Assembly: GCA_002709835.1 (NCBI GenBank)
Contig: PAQX01000086.1
Location: 1 to 53,129 of the forward strand
Direction: 5' to 3'
Origin: Deltaproteobacteria bacterium
GTDB lineage: Bacteria; Myxococcota_A; UBA9160; UBA4427
DNA: 53,129 nucleotides
Positions 33,558 to 42,337 of the stretch are shown piece after piece. Both the position numbers and the translations under genes were made by a program. The notes beneath the pieces were generated by a model that worked only from the letters and a program-made list of their open reading frames with translations, ran no database searches and was not told where the DNA came from. Position 1 is the stretch's first letter. The number at the start of each line of letters is the position of its first letter.

Positions 33558-34229
33558 CTAGGCCTTCCCGGGCGCCTCGAGTCGATGCGCGGAGGCGGAG
33601 AGGCCGATCAGGCCGAGCATCATGAGCGCCGCTGTTCCGGGCTCGGGGATCGCCGGGATCTCCTCGATCGGCTTGATCACGTTCACGTCGTCCGGGAACT
33701 CGATTCCAGGGACCTTGACCTCTCCACCCTGGTCTCGGTCGAAGCCGATGTAGACCGAGAGGCTCGCGCCCGCGAGTTCGGCGACGCTCAACGCTTCGGT
33801 CGGATCCGTGTAGACGTAGTTCGTCGAGCCGATGCCGTTCAGGGCCCAGAGGCCACCGACGCCGACATCGACGAGGAAGTTGGGTGCGAAGCCGGGGAAG
33901 GTGTCGACGCCATCGACGTCCGCACCGCTCGCTTGGAGACCGAAGATCGCCTCCGATTCGCCCTCGATCATGATGCCCAGGATGTCGCCGACCGGGTCGG
34001 TCGCGAGGGGGCCGAAGCTCTCGATGTCGATGTTCAGCGTCCCGGGCTCGTCGCCGTCTTCGAGGGTGACCGTCGCGCCGTATCCGGAGGGGTCGAGCAC
34101 GTCGAAGGTCACGGACGCGCCCTGCGCCAGGCCCGGAATGGCCAGGGCCAGGAGTCCGACCGCGGCCCCTCGGATCGCGTGCAGGAATCGGTGGGTCGGA
34201 CGGGTTCGCCCTTCAGAGGAACGCAGCAT
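33558..34229 (-). CDS. PEP-CTERM sorting-domain protein
   Basis: 223-aa exported protein. The N-terminus (LHAIRGAAVGLLALAIPGLAQG) is a signal peptide. The middle is an Asp/Gly-rich beta-type domain (VTFDVLDPSGYGATVTLEDGDEPG). The C-terminal PEP-CTERM signal is IPEPGTAALMMLGLIGLS followed by a basic tail (HRLEAPGKA), which marks it for exosortase/EpsH processing and surface display, often in exopolysaccharide-producing bacteria. No exosortase gene is in the window. ATG 34229 has GTGGAG upstream; a longer frame upstream is noncoding. Confidence 0.82.
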   Translation of the reverse strand: MLRSSEGRTRPTHRFLHAIRGAAVGLLALAIPGLAQGASVTFDVLDPSGYGATVTLEDGDEPGTLNIDIESFGPLATDPVGDILGIMIEGESEAIFGLQASGADVDGVDTFPGFAPNFLVDVGVGGLWALNGIGSTNYVYTDPTEALSVAELAGASLSVYIGFDRDQGGEVKVPGIEFPDDVNVIKPIEEIPAIPEPGTAALMMLGLIGLSASAHRLEAPGKA

Positions 34230-34620
34230 TGAGGATCTCCACTCGCCAACGGACAGAGGCTTCGAGCGCGTTCGCACGCCCGGGTATGGCGTTGTGGTGA
34301 CCGGTCGGTGGAAATGGCAGAAAAAATGCGCCGGCGAGGGATTACGACCAGAAGGGCCTCTGGCAGCTGTCTCGGAGCCCTTGCCCCCTTCGGGGGGGCG
34401 CCTGCGCGTCCGCGCGCCATGGGGCCTCAGGCCGGACCCCGCACGACGGGGACGTGTCGTGGAGAACATTCGGGGCGGGTCGGAACGGCGGGGGTGGGCT
34501 TGCCCCGCCCGAAACCAGCCGTGGGCTGCGGCGCGGTTCCGAAGGATCGAGGCCCCCGCGAGCCCGGGATGGCGCGGCGCGTTCGGTCTCGCGCTCGGCT
34601 CTCATGCGTGGGTCTGGATC
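34230..34620. other. Intergenic region upstream of the truncated SDR
   Basis: About 390 bp with an Arg/Pro-rich open frame on several strands but no recognisable gene. It should hold the PEP-CTERM gene promoter (minus). I could not find a convincing sigma70 or sigma54 element, nor a repeat bracketing the chimeric gene that follows. Confidence 0.5.
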
Positions 34621-35238
34621 GTGATCCTGTTATGGTTGAACGCGGCCCTCGTCGCAGCGATCCGGCAGGCTCCGGATGACGGCTCGACGTGGCACGCGAT
34701 CGCGGCGTGCATATCGACCTCGCCGGTGACGGCGCTCGGGCTGATCGTGGTGTTGTTGTTCACGGGCCCCTGGCCCTTCTGCGTCCCGAACATCTCTCCT
34801 GATCAGTTTCGCCGGGTCCTCGAGGTCAACCTGGTCGGTCCCTTCGTGCTGACGCAGGCGGCGTTGCCGCACCTGATCGAGACCAAGGGGAGCATCGTCA
34901 ACGTGAGCTCGACCTCCGCGCTGGCCGGCATGCCGTACGTCGCCGCCTACGGCACGAGCAAGGGCGGCGTCAGCGCCTTCACCCGGACGATCGCCGTTGA
35001 GTTCGGCAAGCGGGGCGTGCGCTGCGATGCGGTGAACCCCGGCTCGATCCAGACCTCGATGATGGGGCCGGACGTCATGCCGGAGTCGGTGGACATGAAG
35101 CTGGTGATGCGCGCGCAGCCCCTCGACGAGTCGCGTCCGCCGGAGGTCGTGGCGGCGGTGATCGCGATGCTTGCCAGCGAAGGTGGCGCCCACATCAACG
35201 GCGAAGAGATCCGCGTCGACGGCGGGACCCTCGCATAG
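34621..35238 (+). pseudogene. N-terminally truncated SDR fused to a two-helix membrane segment
   Basis: The last about 150 codons are the C-terminal half of a classical SDR: SPDQFRRVLEVNLVGPFVL, NVSSTSALAG with the Ser, AYGTSKGGVSAF with YxxxK, and the end INGEEIRVDGGTLA. The N-terminal Rossmann part with the TGxxxGxG loop is missing. In its place the frame encodes two hydrophobic segments (WIVILLWLNAALVAAI and ALGLIVVLLFTGPWPF), joined at about 34795. GTG 34621 is only a possible start. Without the cofactor loop it cannot be a working dehydrogenase. Probably a gene remnant formed by deletion or recombination; a membrane-anchored chimera is a remote alternative. Confidence 0.68.
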
Positions 35239-35289
35239 AGAAGCAGAGCCCTCGTCGTTCGGACGACGGAGCGCTCCGCGCCGGGCGAT

Positions 35290-36888
35290 CTAGGACTCGC
35301 CGTCCTTGCCTGGATTCGAGGCTTCGGCCTGCTCCTTGCGGAGCGCTTCGCTCTCCTGGATGAGTCGCCGTCGGGTCTTTTCGTCGGTGAGCCTGCCGCG
35401 ATGCTCGGTGGCTTCGAAGAGCTCCTTCGAGAACGGGAGCTCGTTCTCGTAGCTCGACTGCATCACCGCCGAAGGGAGCACCGCTTCCGCCCAGTCGTGC
35501 GGCGCGGCCCAACCGGGGTGCGCGACCAGCGTGCCTCGCGTTCCGCCAAGGGGGTGCTTGCGACGCCAATCCTCCATCAGGCGCTGCATGCGTTGGAGCA
35601 CCGCGCCGTGCCGCCTGGACAGGTCGTTCTCTTCGTACGGATCGGCCTCGATGTCGAATAGCAGGTTCTGGATCCGGGTCTCGGTCTGCCGCTCCTGGAT
35701 GACCTGCACCAGCTTCCAACGCCCATCGAAGATCGCCGTGCGAATGAGGCCCGGAATCGGAATCTCGCTCACGAATCCGAGGGCGTGTCGTCGGGGGACC
35801 TTCTGATCGCGGGCGAGGGCGGGCCACATGTTCTCGCCTTCGAGCTCCACCGTCGTCGGGATGCGCACGCTCGCCGCGCGAGCAAGGGTCGGGAGCACGT
35901 CCATCACGGCCATACGCTGATCCATGACGGTCCCCGCCTCGAGGCGCAAAGGCCAGCGCAAGACGGCGGGGACGCGTATCCCGCCTTCGAAGGTCTGCCC
36001 TTTCTGTCCTCGCAGCGGGGTGTTCGTACCGCCGAAGATGTTCGAGCCGCCGTTGTCGCTGAAGAAGAGGACGATCGTGTCTTCGGCGATGCCTTGTTCG
36101 TCGAGGGCCTCCAGAATCCGGCCGATCGCCTGGTCCATCTCGTCGACCATCGCCGCGTAGGTGCGGCGGTAGTTCGTTCGCGGTAAGGCAGCGTACTTCT
36201 CGATCGTCTCCTCGGGCGCCTGCATGGGGCTATGCGGGGCGGTGAAGGGGACGTATAGAAGGAAGGGCTTGCTCTTGTCGCGCTCGGTGATGAAGCGAAC
36301 GGCCTCGCGTGCCTCGAGATGGGTCAGATACTGGCCGGGCTCCTGGATCGACCGACCGTTCTCCTGGAGGTCGTGCCCCTTTTCGCGTTCGTGCTCGAAG
36401 AAATCCGTGTTGGTGTGGAGGTGGCCCCAGAAGTGGTCGAAGCCCTGGGCGTTCGGGGTCTGGTGCGCGTACGTGTGCCCGAGGTGCCACTTCCCGACGA
36501 GGCCCGTCTGATAGCCATCGCGTCGGAAGATCTCGGCGAGGGTCAGGGACTTCGGGGCGAGACCCGCGTTGTACCAGGGGTGGATCTGGTCATACGCGAG
36601 GCCGAGAACGAGCGGGTCGCGCCCGGTCATGAGCGCTGCCCGCGTGGGAGAGCAGATCGGGGCGCTGTAGAAGTGTTCGAGTCGCACGCCTTCGCTCGCG
36701 AGTCGATCGATCGAAGGCGTCTCGATCTCGCCGCCGTGATAGCCGACGTCGGACCACCCGAGGTCGTCGGCGAGCAGGACGACGACGTTCGGCTGGACCG
36801 CGTACGCGGCGCCCCCCGTAATCAGAGCGCTCGCAAGGACGAGGGTGAGGGCGGTGATCGGCGCGAGGGCGGGATGGTTTTTGGGCAC
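35290..36888 (-). CDS. Secreted sulfatase (arylsulfatase family)
   Basis: 532-aa alkaline-phosphatase-superfamily sulfatase. It starts at GTG 36888, with AGGAGG 4 nt upstream, and has a signal peptide (ALTLVLASALITGGAAYA). VVVLLADDLGW supplies the calcium-binding Asp pair (41-42). The formylglycine site is C79-S-P-T-R in APICSPTRAALMTGR, so activation by a formylglycine-generating enzyme or AtsB-type maturase is expected, but none is in the window. SDNGG and HPLGG-type C-terminal segments follow. It cleaves sulfate esters of a carbohydrate, steroid or aromatic compound in the periplasm. Convergent with the truncated SDR, next to the divergent PilZ gene. Confidence 0.92.
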   Translation of the reverse strand: MPKNHPALAPITALTLVLASALITGGAAYAVQPNVVVLLADDLGWSDVGYHGGEIETPSIDRLASEGVRLEHFYSAPICSPTRAALMTGRDPLVLGLAYDQIHPWYNAGLAPKSLTLAEIFRRDGYQTGLVGKWHLGHTYAHQTPNAQGFDHFWGHLHTNTDFFEHEREKGHDLQENGRSIQEPGQYLTHLEAREAVRFITERDKSKPFLLYVPFTAPHSPMQAPEETIEKYAALPRTNYRRTYAAMVDEMDQAIGRILEALDEQGIAEDTIVLFFSDNGGSNIFGGTNTPLRGQKGQTFEGGIRVPAVLRWPLRLEAGTVMDQRMAVMDVLPTLARAASVRIPTTVELEGENMWPALARDQKVPRRHALGFVSEIPIPGLIRTAIFDGRWKLVQVIQERQTETRIQNLLFDIEADPYEENDLSRRHGAVLQRMQRLMEDWRRKHPLGGTRGTLVAHPGWAAPHDWAEAVLPSAVMQSSYENELPFSKELFEATEHRGRLTDEKTRRRLIQESEALRKEQAEASNPGKDGES

Positions 36889-37074
36889 GGGGCCTCCTGG
36901 AAGACGAGACGCGCGAGTGTCGCGGTTTCCCGGCCCGGCGTCGACGGCGCTGCGCAGGAGCTTCCGCTCCTCTGCCCGACCCCTTCGTGTGTCGCCGTCA
37001 CGCACCGGATCCGATCGGACGCCGAAGAAGCTCCTCAGAGGGGCTGAGGGGAAAGAGGGGGCAGGAGAAGATTC

Positions 37075-37728
37075 ATGGCGGGAATCAAGCGGCGGCGTCG
37101 CGTCCGTTGCAAGCTTCCGTGTGAGATCGTGACCGAAGGAAAGAAGCGGCTGCCCGGTCGAATCGTCACACTGTCGGAAGGAGGCCTCGCCGTCCTCACG
37201 GGCACGCACTTCGATCACGGCGACCCGATTCGCGTCGTCATCGATCCGAAGGGAGCCGCACCGATTCGCGTGAGTGCGATCGTATGGAACGACTCGCAGG
37301 CGAAGACGTCGAGTGCGGAGACTCGACTCCGTCGCTTCGGCTGCGTGGTCTCGTCCCCGTCCGATTCGTTCGTGAGCCTGCTGGAGAGGATGCTTCCGAG
37401 CGAACCCGCGTCGCCGAAGCGCGTCGCGCGCGACCACACCGACACCGTTCCGGTTCCGCCGACGAAGCCACGCAACGTGGAAGGGGAAGCCTTCGAGGCA
37501 GATCTGCCGCGCTCCCGTGATCTGCAGCCGCCGCCGAAGGTCGAGCCCGAGGAGAGCCTCCCGTATTTCCGGATCCGCGTGAAACAGATCGGCAGTCCTC
37601 GGACCCGGATCCTGACCGTGCAGGCACGTTCGGCGACGCAGGCCGAGGAGCGTGCGATGGCCGAACTCGCGGACATCACGAGCGATGCCGTAGATTGGGG
37701 CGTGCTTCACATCTCGAAGGTCGTCTGA
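37075..37728 (+). CDS. PilZ domain protein
   Basis: 217-aa cytoplasmic protein with an N-terminal PilZ domain: the RRRRVRCKLPCEI segment supplies the c-di-GMP-binding Arg residues and TLSEGGLAV matches the (D/N)xSxxG motif with Thr in the first position. A linker rich in Pro follows (VPVPPTKPRN), then a C-terminal alpha/beta segment (PYFRIRVKQIGSPRTRILTV) that I do not recognise. ATG 37075 has AGGAG 7 nt upstream. Together with the EAL-HDOD gene at 724 it is part of the window's c-di-GMP signalling repertoire. Convergent with the TorD-like gene. Confidence 0.85.
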   Translation: MAGIKRRRRVRCKLPCEIVTEGKKRLPGRIVTLSEGGLAVLTGTHFDHGDPIRVVIDPKGAAPIRVSAIVWNDSQAKTSSAETRLRRFGCVVSSPSDSFVSLLERMLPSEPASPKRVARDHTDTVPVPPTKPRNVEGEAFEADLPRSRDLQPPPKVEPEESLPYFRIRVKQIGSPRTRILTVQARSATQAEERAMAELADITSDAVDWGVLHISKVV

Positions 37729-37745
37729 TCCCTTCGCGCGCCGCG

Positions 37746-38336
37746 TCAGCCTTCGCGGTGCAGGTCCCGGAGCAACACGCCGAGCGCGGAGTAGATCGGT
37801 TGCCGGGCATGCTCGACGAGGGCGTCGCCCATGTCAGCCCAGCCCGGCCCGAGGAGCGCCTCCTCGAAGCGCGCGAGCACGGGGTCGCTTTCGGCACCGG
37901 GCTGCTTTGCCGCCTCCGCCGCGATGGCGAAGACGAGCGCAGCGTGATCCGGAGGGAGACGACCGCCCGGACCCTCCGCGTTCGTATCGAGGCCGAGCCC
38001 CTCACAGGCGAGGGCGACGAGGCTCGCGATCTCGGCGCGGGTCTTCTCGCGCGTCGTTTCTTCTCCGATCGGCTGCACCACCCAACGGGAAGCGAACGGG
38101 GGAACGACGCCCGGGACCAGGAAGAGGCGCGCGAACTCCTCCGCGAGCGCTTCCCGACGCGCTTCGTCGAATCCGCCGCCGGCCCAATCTGCGAAGCCGG
38201 GTCGGGCCTGGTCGAAGATCGCGCGGAGCGGGTCCGTCGAAATCGCAGCCCAGGTGGCGGTCTCGATCTCGATCGAGAGCAGGCGCGCGGCGAAGTCGTA
38301 GACCGGCGCCCGCTCGGCGAGGGAGATCGAGGTCAA
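37746..38336 (-). CDS. TorD-like molybdoenzyme chaperone
   Basis: 196-aa all-helical chaperone of the TorD/DmsD family, which binds Tat-exported molybdoenzymes and helps insert the cofactor before export. Landmarks are AERAPVYDFAARLLSIEIET at the start, EFARLFLVPGVVPPFASRWV and PDHAALVFAIAAEAA. The start is TTG 38336, overlapping the TGA of the catalytic subunit gene by 4 nt (TTGA), so the two are translationally coupled. It clearly serves the adjacent Tat-signal enzyme. A longer frame reaching 38468 overlaps that gene and is not used. Confidence 0.85.
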   Translation of the reverse strand: MTSISLAERAPVYDFAARLLSIEIETATWAAISTDPLRAIFDQARPGFADWAGGGFDEARREALAEEFARLFLVPGVVPPFASRWVVQPIGEETTREKTRAEIASLVALACEGLGLDTNAEGPGGRLPPDHAALVFAIAAEAAKQPGAESDPVLARFEEALLGPGWADMGDALVEHARQPIYSALGVLLRDLHREG

Positions 38337-41077
38337 GTCTCGATCCTGCGCACGCGGCAGACGTTGTCGAACCAGTTCTGTCCGCCGACGAGTGGCTGCG
38401 CGTTGATCGGGTAGACGTGGTTGATCGGGACGCCGTTTCCGGGGCCGCCGTTCGCACGGGACCACCACACCTCGTCGCTCAGCGCTTTCCGTCCGGGCAG
38501 TCCGTCGGCCATGCCGGCGGCGCCGGCCGAGTCGCCGCCGTCACCGCCGCGAGCGACGGTGCCGTGCTCCCAGTGACCCGCGTGATGGGCCTGGGCGATC
38601 ACGCGCGGGTGCATGCCAGGCACGATCCGCACGCGATTGCGTACGGATCCCACGGGCTCCGCTTCGCCGGCGCGATAGACGAGGCCCTTGGGCCGGGCGG
38701 TCGTGATCTCGATCTCGTCCCCGGTCGCGAGACCGAGCTGCTCCGCGGTCTCGGGCGCCATCATGGCGTGGTTGGTGTGCACGATCTCCGCGGCGTACTT
38801 CCAATCTGCGGAGCGGCCCTGGGTGTGGACGTTCCACTTGAAGGTCGTAAGAACGAACTGGTCGTCCTCGAGATCCTCGTGCTCGGGCACGCGGAAGTAG
38901 AGCGGGATCGGGCTCGCGTTCGGATCGTCCTCCGGGACGCCGACATGGCGCGCCGCGAGGGCGAAGATGTCGTCGTATACCGCGATTCGCCGGGTCGGCG
39001 TCGGGAAGCCGCGCACGGCCACGCCGTCCAGGCGGATCCCGATCGCGCCGCCGCGTTCTCCCGCGTAGCGCAGCGCGTAGATGATTCCCGTCTCGGGATC
39101 GGTCTCGGACTTCGCGAGTTCTTCCAAAGGAACCGGACGTTCATGGAGTTCGTAGTCGAGGGGGCGCTCCGGATCGGTCCAGATGCCTTCCCGCTTGAAG
39201 GTCTCCCAGTCGACGGGCAGCTTCTCGTGCCACGCGCGGTAGTAGTCCTCGAGTTCGTCGAAGTCGAAGTACTGCTCCATACCGCCGCCAATCCGGCGTG
39301 CGAGGTCGCGCCAGATGATCTGGGCCGGTCGCGCCTCACCGAGCGGTTCGGACAGCGGCTGACGGAGGCCGACGTAGGGTCGTAGCCCGTAGTTGTTCGT
39401 TCCGTGTGCGTCCCAGCGTTCGAGGGCCGTGGCCTCGGGTAGGACGATGTCGGCGAGGGAGGCCTGCTCTCCGTAGGCGATGTCGATTGCCACGTGGAAA
39501 GGGATCAGCGACTCGTCGGCCAGGACCTCGCGGGTCAGGTTCGCCTCGGGCATACCGAAGGCGGCGCCGAGGGTATACGACATGTAGACGTCGACTTTCT
39601 GGCGCCCCTCCTTGATATAGGGAGCGACGAGCTGACCGACCCTCATCGAGTACCAGTGCCATGAGAGCGGGAACTCGGAGGGGGTGGCGAGCTCGCCGAA
39701 GTACTTGTTCTGCCAGGCCGCGGGGAAATTGCGGACCCGTTCCTGGACTTCGGGGGCCAGGGTTTCGAACTCCCGGGTCCCGGGTTTCCACGGGGCCGGC
39801 TTCTGCGGACGCGGCGACGGCGCATCGAGGCTCGGCAGGCCGTCCTGCCCGTAGCGTCCCTTCTTCCAGCCGCGAAGGCTCGAGAGACAGAAGCCTCCCG
39901 GTCGGCCGACATTGCCGGCGAGGACGTCGAGCATCCGGATCGCGCGATCGGCCTGGACGCCGTTGTAGTGCTTCGCGGAGCCGCGATTCGAGATCGTGCA
40001 GCACGCGGGGGCGGCCCCTGCGAACTCGCGCGCGATCCTCCGGATCGTCTCGGCGGAGACGCCGCTCTCCTGCTCGGCGAACTCCGGGGTGTACCTTGCG
40101 ACGTGCTTCTTCATCTCGTCGAAGTCCCAGGTCGACCAGCGATCCCAGAATGCACGATCCTCGAGCCCCTCGGCGACGATCACGTTCGCCATGGCGAGCG
40201 CGATCGCCCCGTCCGAGGCGGGCTTCACCGCGTGGTACTCGTCGGAGACCGAAGCGGTCGCGGTCGGCCGGACCTCGAAGGTCACGAGCTTCGCGCCGCG
40301 ATCGATCCTCGCGTCCATCATGCGCTTGCGCATGAAGAGCCCGCCCTGATGGGCCTCCATGAAATTCGAGCCGAAGTTGACCGCGTACTGCGTGTGCTCG
40401 AGGTCCTGGCTCTCCCACTCGAAGTCGCGCCCGTAGAAGCTCATGAGCGGCGCCCGGCGATTCGAGCTGCAGATCGAGCGGCGGTTCAGGCGATGGGGCG
40501 TGCCGAAGGCATCGGTGAAGCGCTTGCTGAAGCCCTTCGTCTTGTCCCGCCCATAGTGGAACACGAACCGTTCGGGCGTCCCGTTCTCGCGGAGCGGACG
40601 CATCCGGTCGGCGATCTCGTCGAGGGCCTCGTCCCAGGAGATGCGCTTCCAGCGACCGCTGCCGCGCGGGCCCACCCGACGCATCGGGTAGAGCAGCCGC
40701 TCCGGCATCTCGGTCGACGAGATCATTCCGTTGGCCTTGGAACAGATCGTGCCCTGGGTGTTGGGATCGAGGGGGTTGCCCTCGATGAGGCGGACGCGGC
40801 CGTCCTGGACCCAACCGACGATCCCGCAATGGGTCGTGCAGCCGAAACAGACCGTTGGCACCGCCTTCGCGCGTCGGTAGTCGAGAGAGAGCTTGGCCAG
40901 TCCCTCGAGGGCCCGTTGCTTCGTTTCTTCACCGGGGCGGCTCGCGGCGCAGCCGACGAGTCCGCTCGTCGCGACCGTCGCGCCGAGGGCGGCGCCGAGT
41001 GCGAGGAAGTCGCGCCGGGTGAACGTGCCTGCTGCCTGAGGGCTCTTGCCCGATTCGTCTCGATCAGCGCTGCTCAT
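38333..41077 (-). CDS. Tat-exported molybdopterin oxidoreductase, PsrA/TtrA-like catalytic subunit
   Basis: 914-aa DMSO-reductase superfamily catalytic subunit. A Tat signal TRRDFLALG (RR at 21-22) is followed by a lipobox-like LVGC ending at Cys43, so it may be a Tat-exported lipoprotein. The 4Fe-4S site is C77-x2-C80-x3-C84-x27-C112 (CFGCTTHC, ICSKANG). The molybdenum ligand is probably Cys203 in RRSICSSNR, as in polysulfide, tetrathionate and arsenate reductases. A C-terminal Mo-bis-MGD domain begins GLATGDEIEIT and ends WFDNVCRVRRIET. ATG 41077 follows GAGGA and overlaps the ferredoxin gene by 14 nt. Substrate unknown; sulfur, arsenic or selenium oxyanions are candidates. Confidence 0.88.
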   Translation of the reverse strand: MSSADRDESGKSPQAAGTFTRRDFLALGAALGATVATSGLVGCAASRPGEETKQRALEGLAKLSLDYRRAKAVPTVCFGCTTHCGIVGWVQDGRVRLIEGNPLDPNTQGTICSKANGMISSTEMPERLLYPMRRVGPRGSGRWKRISWDEALDEIADRMRPLRENGTPERFVFHYGRDKTKGFSKRFTDAFGTPHRLNRRSICSSNRRAPLMSFYGRDFEWESQDLEHTQYAVNFGSNFMEAHQGGLFMRKRMMDARIDRGAKLVTFEVRPTATASVSDEYHAVKPASDGAIALAMANVIVAEGLEDRAFWDRWSTWDFDEMKKHVARYTPEFAEQESGVSAETIRRIAREFAGAAPACCTISNRGSAKHYNGVQADRAIRMLDVLAGNVGRPGGFCLSSLRGWKKGRYGQDGLPSLDAPSPRPQKPAPWKPGTREFETLAPEVQERVRNFPAAWQNKYFGELATPSEFPLSWHWYSMRVGQLVAPYIKEGRQKVDVYMSYTLGAAFGMPEANLTREVLADESLIPFHVAIDIAYGEQASLADIVLPEATALERWDAHGTNNYGLRPYVGLRQPLSEPLGEARPAQIIWRDLARRIGGGMEQYFDFDELEDYYRAWHEKLPVDWETFKREGIWTDPERPLDYELHERPVPLEELAKSETDPETGIIYALRYAGERGGAIGIRLDGVAVRGFPTPTRRIAVYDDIFALAARHVGVPEDDPNASPIPLYFRVPEHEDLEDDQFVLTTFKWNVHTQGRSADWKYAAEIVHTNHAMMAPETAEQLGLATGDEIEITTARPKGLVYRAGEAEPVGSVRNRVRIVPGMHPRVIAQAHHAGHWEHGTVARGGDGGDSAGAAGMADGLPGRKALSDEVWWSRANGGPGNGVPINHVYPINAQPLVGGQNWFDNVCRVRRIET

Positions 41078-41612
41078 AGATCGGGTCCTCGTCGCGGGGG
41101 TCGAGCGCGGCGCCACGGTTCAGCTTGCCGGCGACCCAATCAGGCAGGTCGCGGTAGACGACGTCTTCTTTCAGGTCGGTGGCTTCGGGGCCCGTGAGCG
41201 TCTGGTTCGCGCCGCCGGCCGTGACGTCGTCGTGGTCGCCGAAGCGAATCGCCTCGGTTGGACACGCACGCACGCAGGCCGGCGCGAGCCCCGCGCTTGT
41301 GCTCGCCGGGTCGTCTTTGCACTTGGACTCGGAGAAGACCGGGACGAAGGCGTGGCCGCCGCCTTCCGGTCGCGGGAGCCATCGCACCCGGATCGGGAAG
41401 ACCCCGAGAGGCACGTCGTGGGCGGTCTTGCAGGCGACGCTGCAGGCATGGCATCCGATGCAGCGTCGCAGGTCGACGGCGAAGGTCGGTCGCGTCGGTG
41501 CGACCTCGCTCCGAACGTTCAGGTCTTCGTGGGGCAGGGGACGAGTCGGGTCGGACAACCGATTCTCCAGGCAGCGCACGCGTGTGCGTGTCGCGGGTCG
41601 CTGGACCCGCAT
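41064..41612 (-). CDS. 4Fe-4S ferredoxin-type electron transfer subunit
   Basis: 182-aa partner of the molybdoenzyme, of the PsrB/NrfC/DmsB type but short. The first motif is complete, C51-x2-C54-x2-C57-x3-C61 (CIGCHACSVAC). The second has C98-x2-D101-x11-C113-x3-C117-P (KCKDD, PACVRACP), so the usual second Cys is Asp. Only two clusters can form; most subunits of this type hold four. It lacks a signal peptide and would be exported with the catalytic subunit by the Tat system. The start ATG 41612 has only a weak ribosome binding site; a later start is possible. No NrfD/PsrC membrane anchor gene follows. Confidence 0.82.
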   Translation of the reverse strand: MRVQRPATRTRVRCLENRLSDPTRPLPHEDLNVRSEVAPTRPTFAVDLRRCIGCHACSVACKTAHDVPLGVFPIRVRWLPRPEGGGHAFVPVFSESKCKDDPASTSAGLAPACVRACPTEAIRFGDHDDVTAGGANQTLTGPEATDLKEDVVYRDLPDWVAGKLNRGAALDPRDEDPIYEQR

Positions 41613-41832
41613 GCCTCGAACCGGTGGCGCGATCGCGCGACGGTCAGCGGGTCCGTGAGCGCGGGCGTTCCAGCGCTCTGTTCATCCAGTCATCGAGTTC
41701 CTCGATGCGCGCTCGGATTCAGGTTCGCTGTCGCGGCATCACGACCTCCGTGGGCGTCGCCGGTCGCGTATGACGAACGCGGGACGATTGCTCGAAAGTA
41801 GGGAGAGGGGGATCCGCCTGCAATCGGATCCT

Positions 41833-41861
41833 GGCTAGACTTCGCTCGAATCTCGTATATA
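41833..41861 (+). promoter_or_regulatory. Possible promoter of the DUF2784-like membrane protein gene
   Basis: TATATA (41856-41861) is a good -10 box 10-15 bp before the ribosome binding site GAGGAG. A -35 is weak: TGGCTA (41832-41837) lies 18 bp upstream. Given the short leader, transcription would begin near 41868. Confidence 0.35.
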
Positions 41862-41879
41862 TGTCGGCGAGGAGAGAAC

Positions 41880-42296
41880 GTGTACGAAGCCAACTCTTCG
41901 GCGGGGGGAGCCGCTGCGCCGCCGATCGGCGGCCTTCGACGGATCGCGGCCCGCTTCGTCTGGGGGCTCCACGTCGCCGTGATCGCCTTCCTGCTCGTGG
42001 GCTGGGCGCTTCCCTGGCCAGCCGCGTGGTGGACCTATGCGATCGGCGCGCCGTTCGTCCAGGTCGGCTGGATCCTCTTCGACGACTACTGCTGGCTGTC
42101 GATCCTCGAGGCCAGACTGCGACGAGAGCCCCTCGTGAAAGAAACGGAAGAAGGACAGGAGCAGCGGGCCTTCGTCGCCGAGTTCCTCGAATCGATCCTG
42201 GGTCGCCCCGTGCCCAAACGGCTCTCGAACGCGATCAGTTACGGGGTGCTCTGGGGCGGCTTCGCGATCGCCTGCGCCCGGCTCTGCTTCGACTGA
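41880..42296 (+). CDS. Small membrane protein resembling DUF2784
   Basis: 138-aa protein starting at GTG 41880 with GAGGAG 6 nt upstream. Three hydrophobic stretches occur (VAVIAFLLVGWALPW, WWTYAIGAPFVQVGWILF, and ISYGVLWGGFAIACARL). The segment DDYCWLSILEARLRREP resembles the DUF2784 signature (DxxCWLSxLExxLR). Function unknown. It lies between the molybdoenzyme operon and copA, divergent from the former and convergent with the latter. Confidence 0.62.
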   Translation: MYEANSSAGGAAAPPIGGLRRIAARFVWGLHVAVIAFLLVGWALPWPAAWWTYAIGAPFVQVGWILFDDYCWLSILEARLRREPLVKETEEGQEQRAFVAEFLESILGRPVPKRLSNAISYGVLWGGFAIACARLCFD

Positions 42297-42337
42297 GCCG
42301 CATCCACACCCCTCGTGGGCCTCGCGGAGGGGCGGCT

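Noticed and set aside
35253..35268. Hairpin CGTCGT-TCGG-ACGACG between the truncated SDR and the sulfatase as a terminator
   Set aside because: Only 6 bp and no T run on either side; too weak to list.
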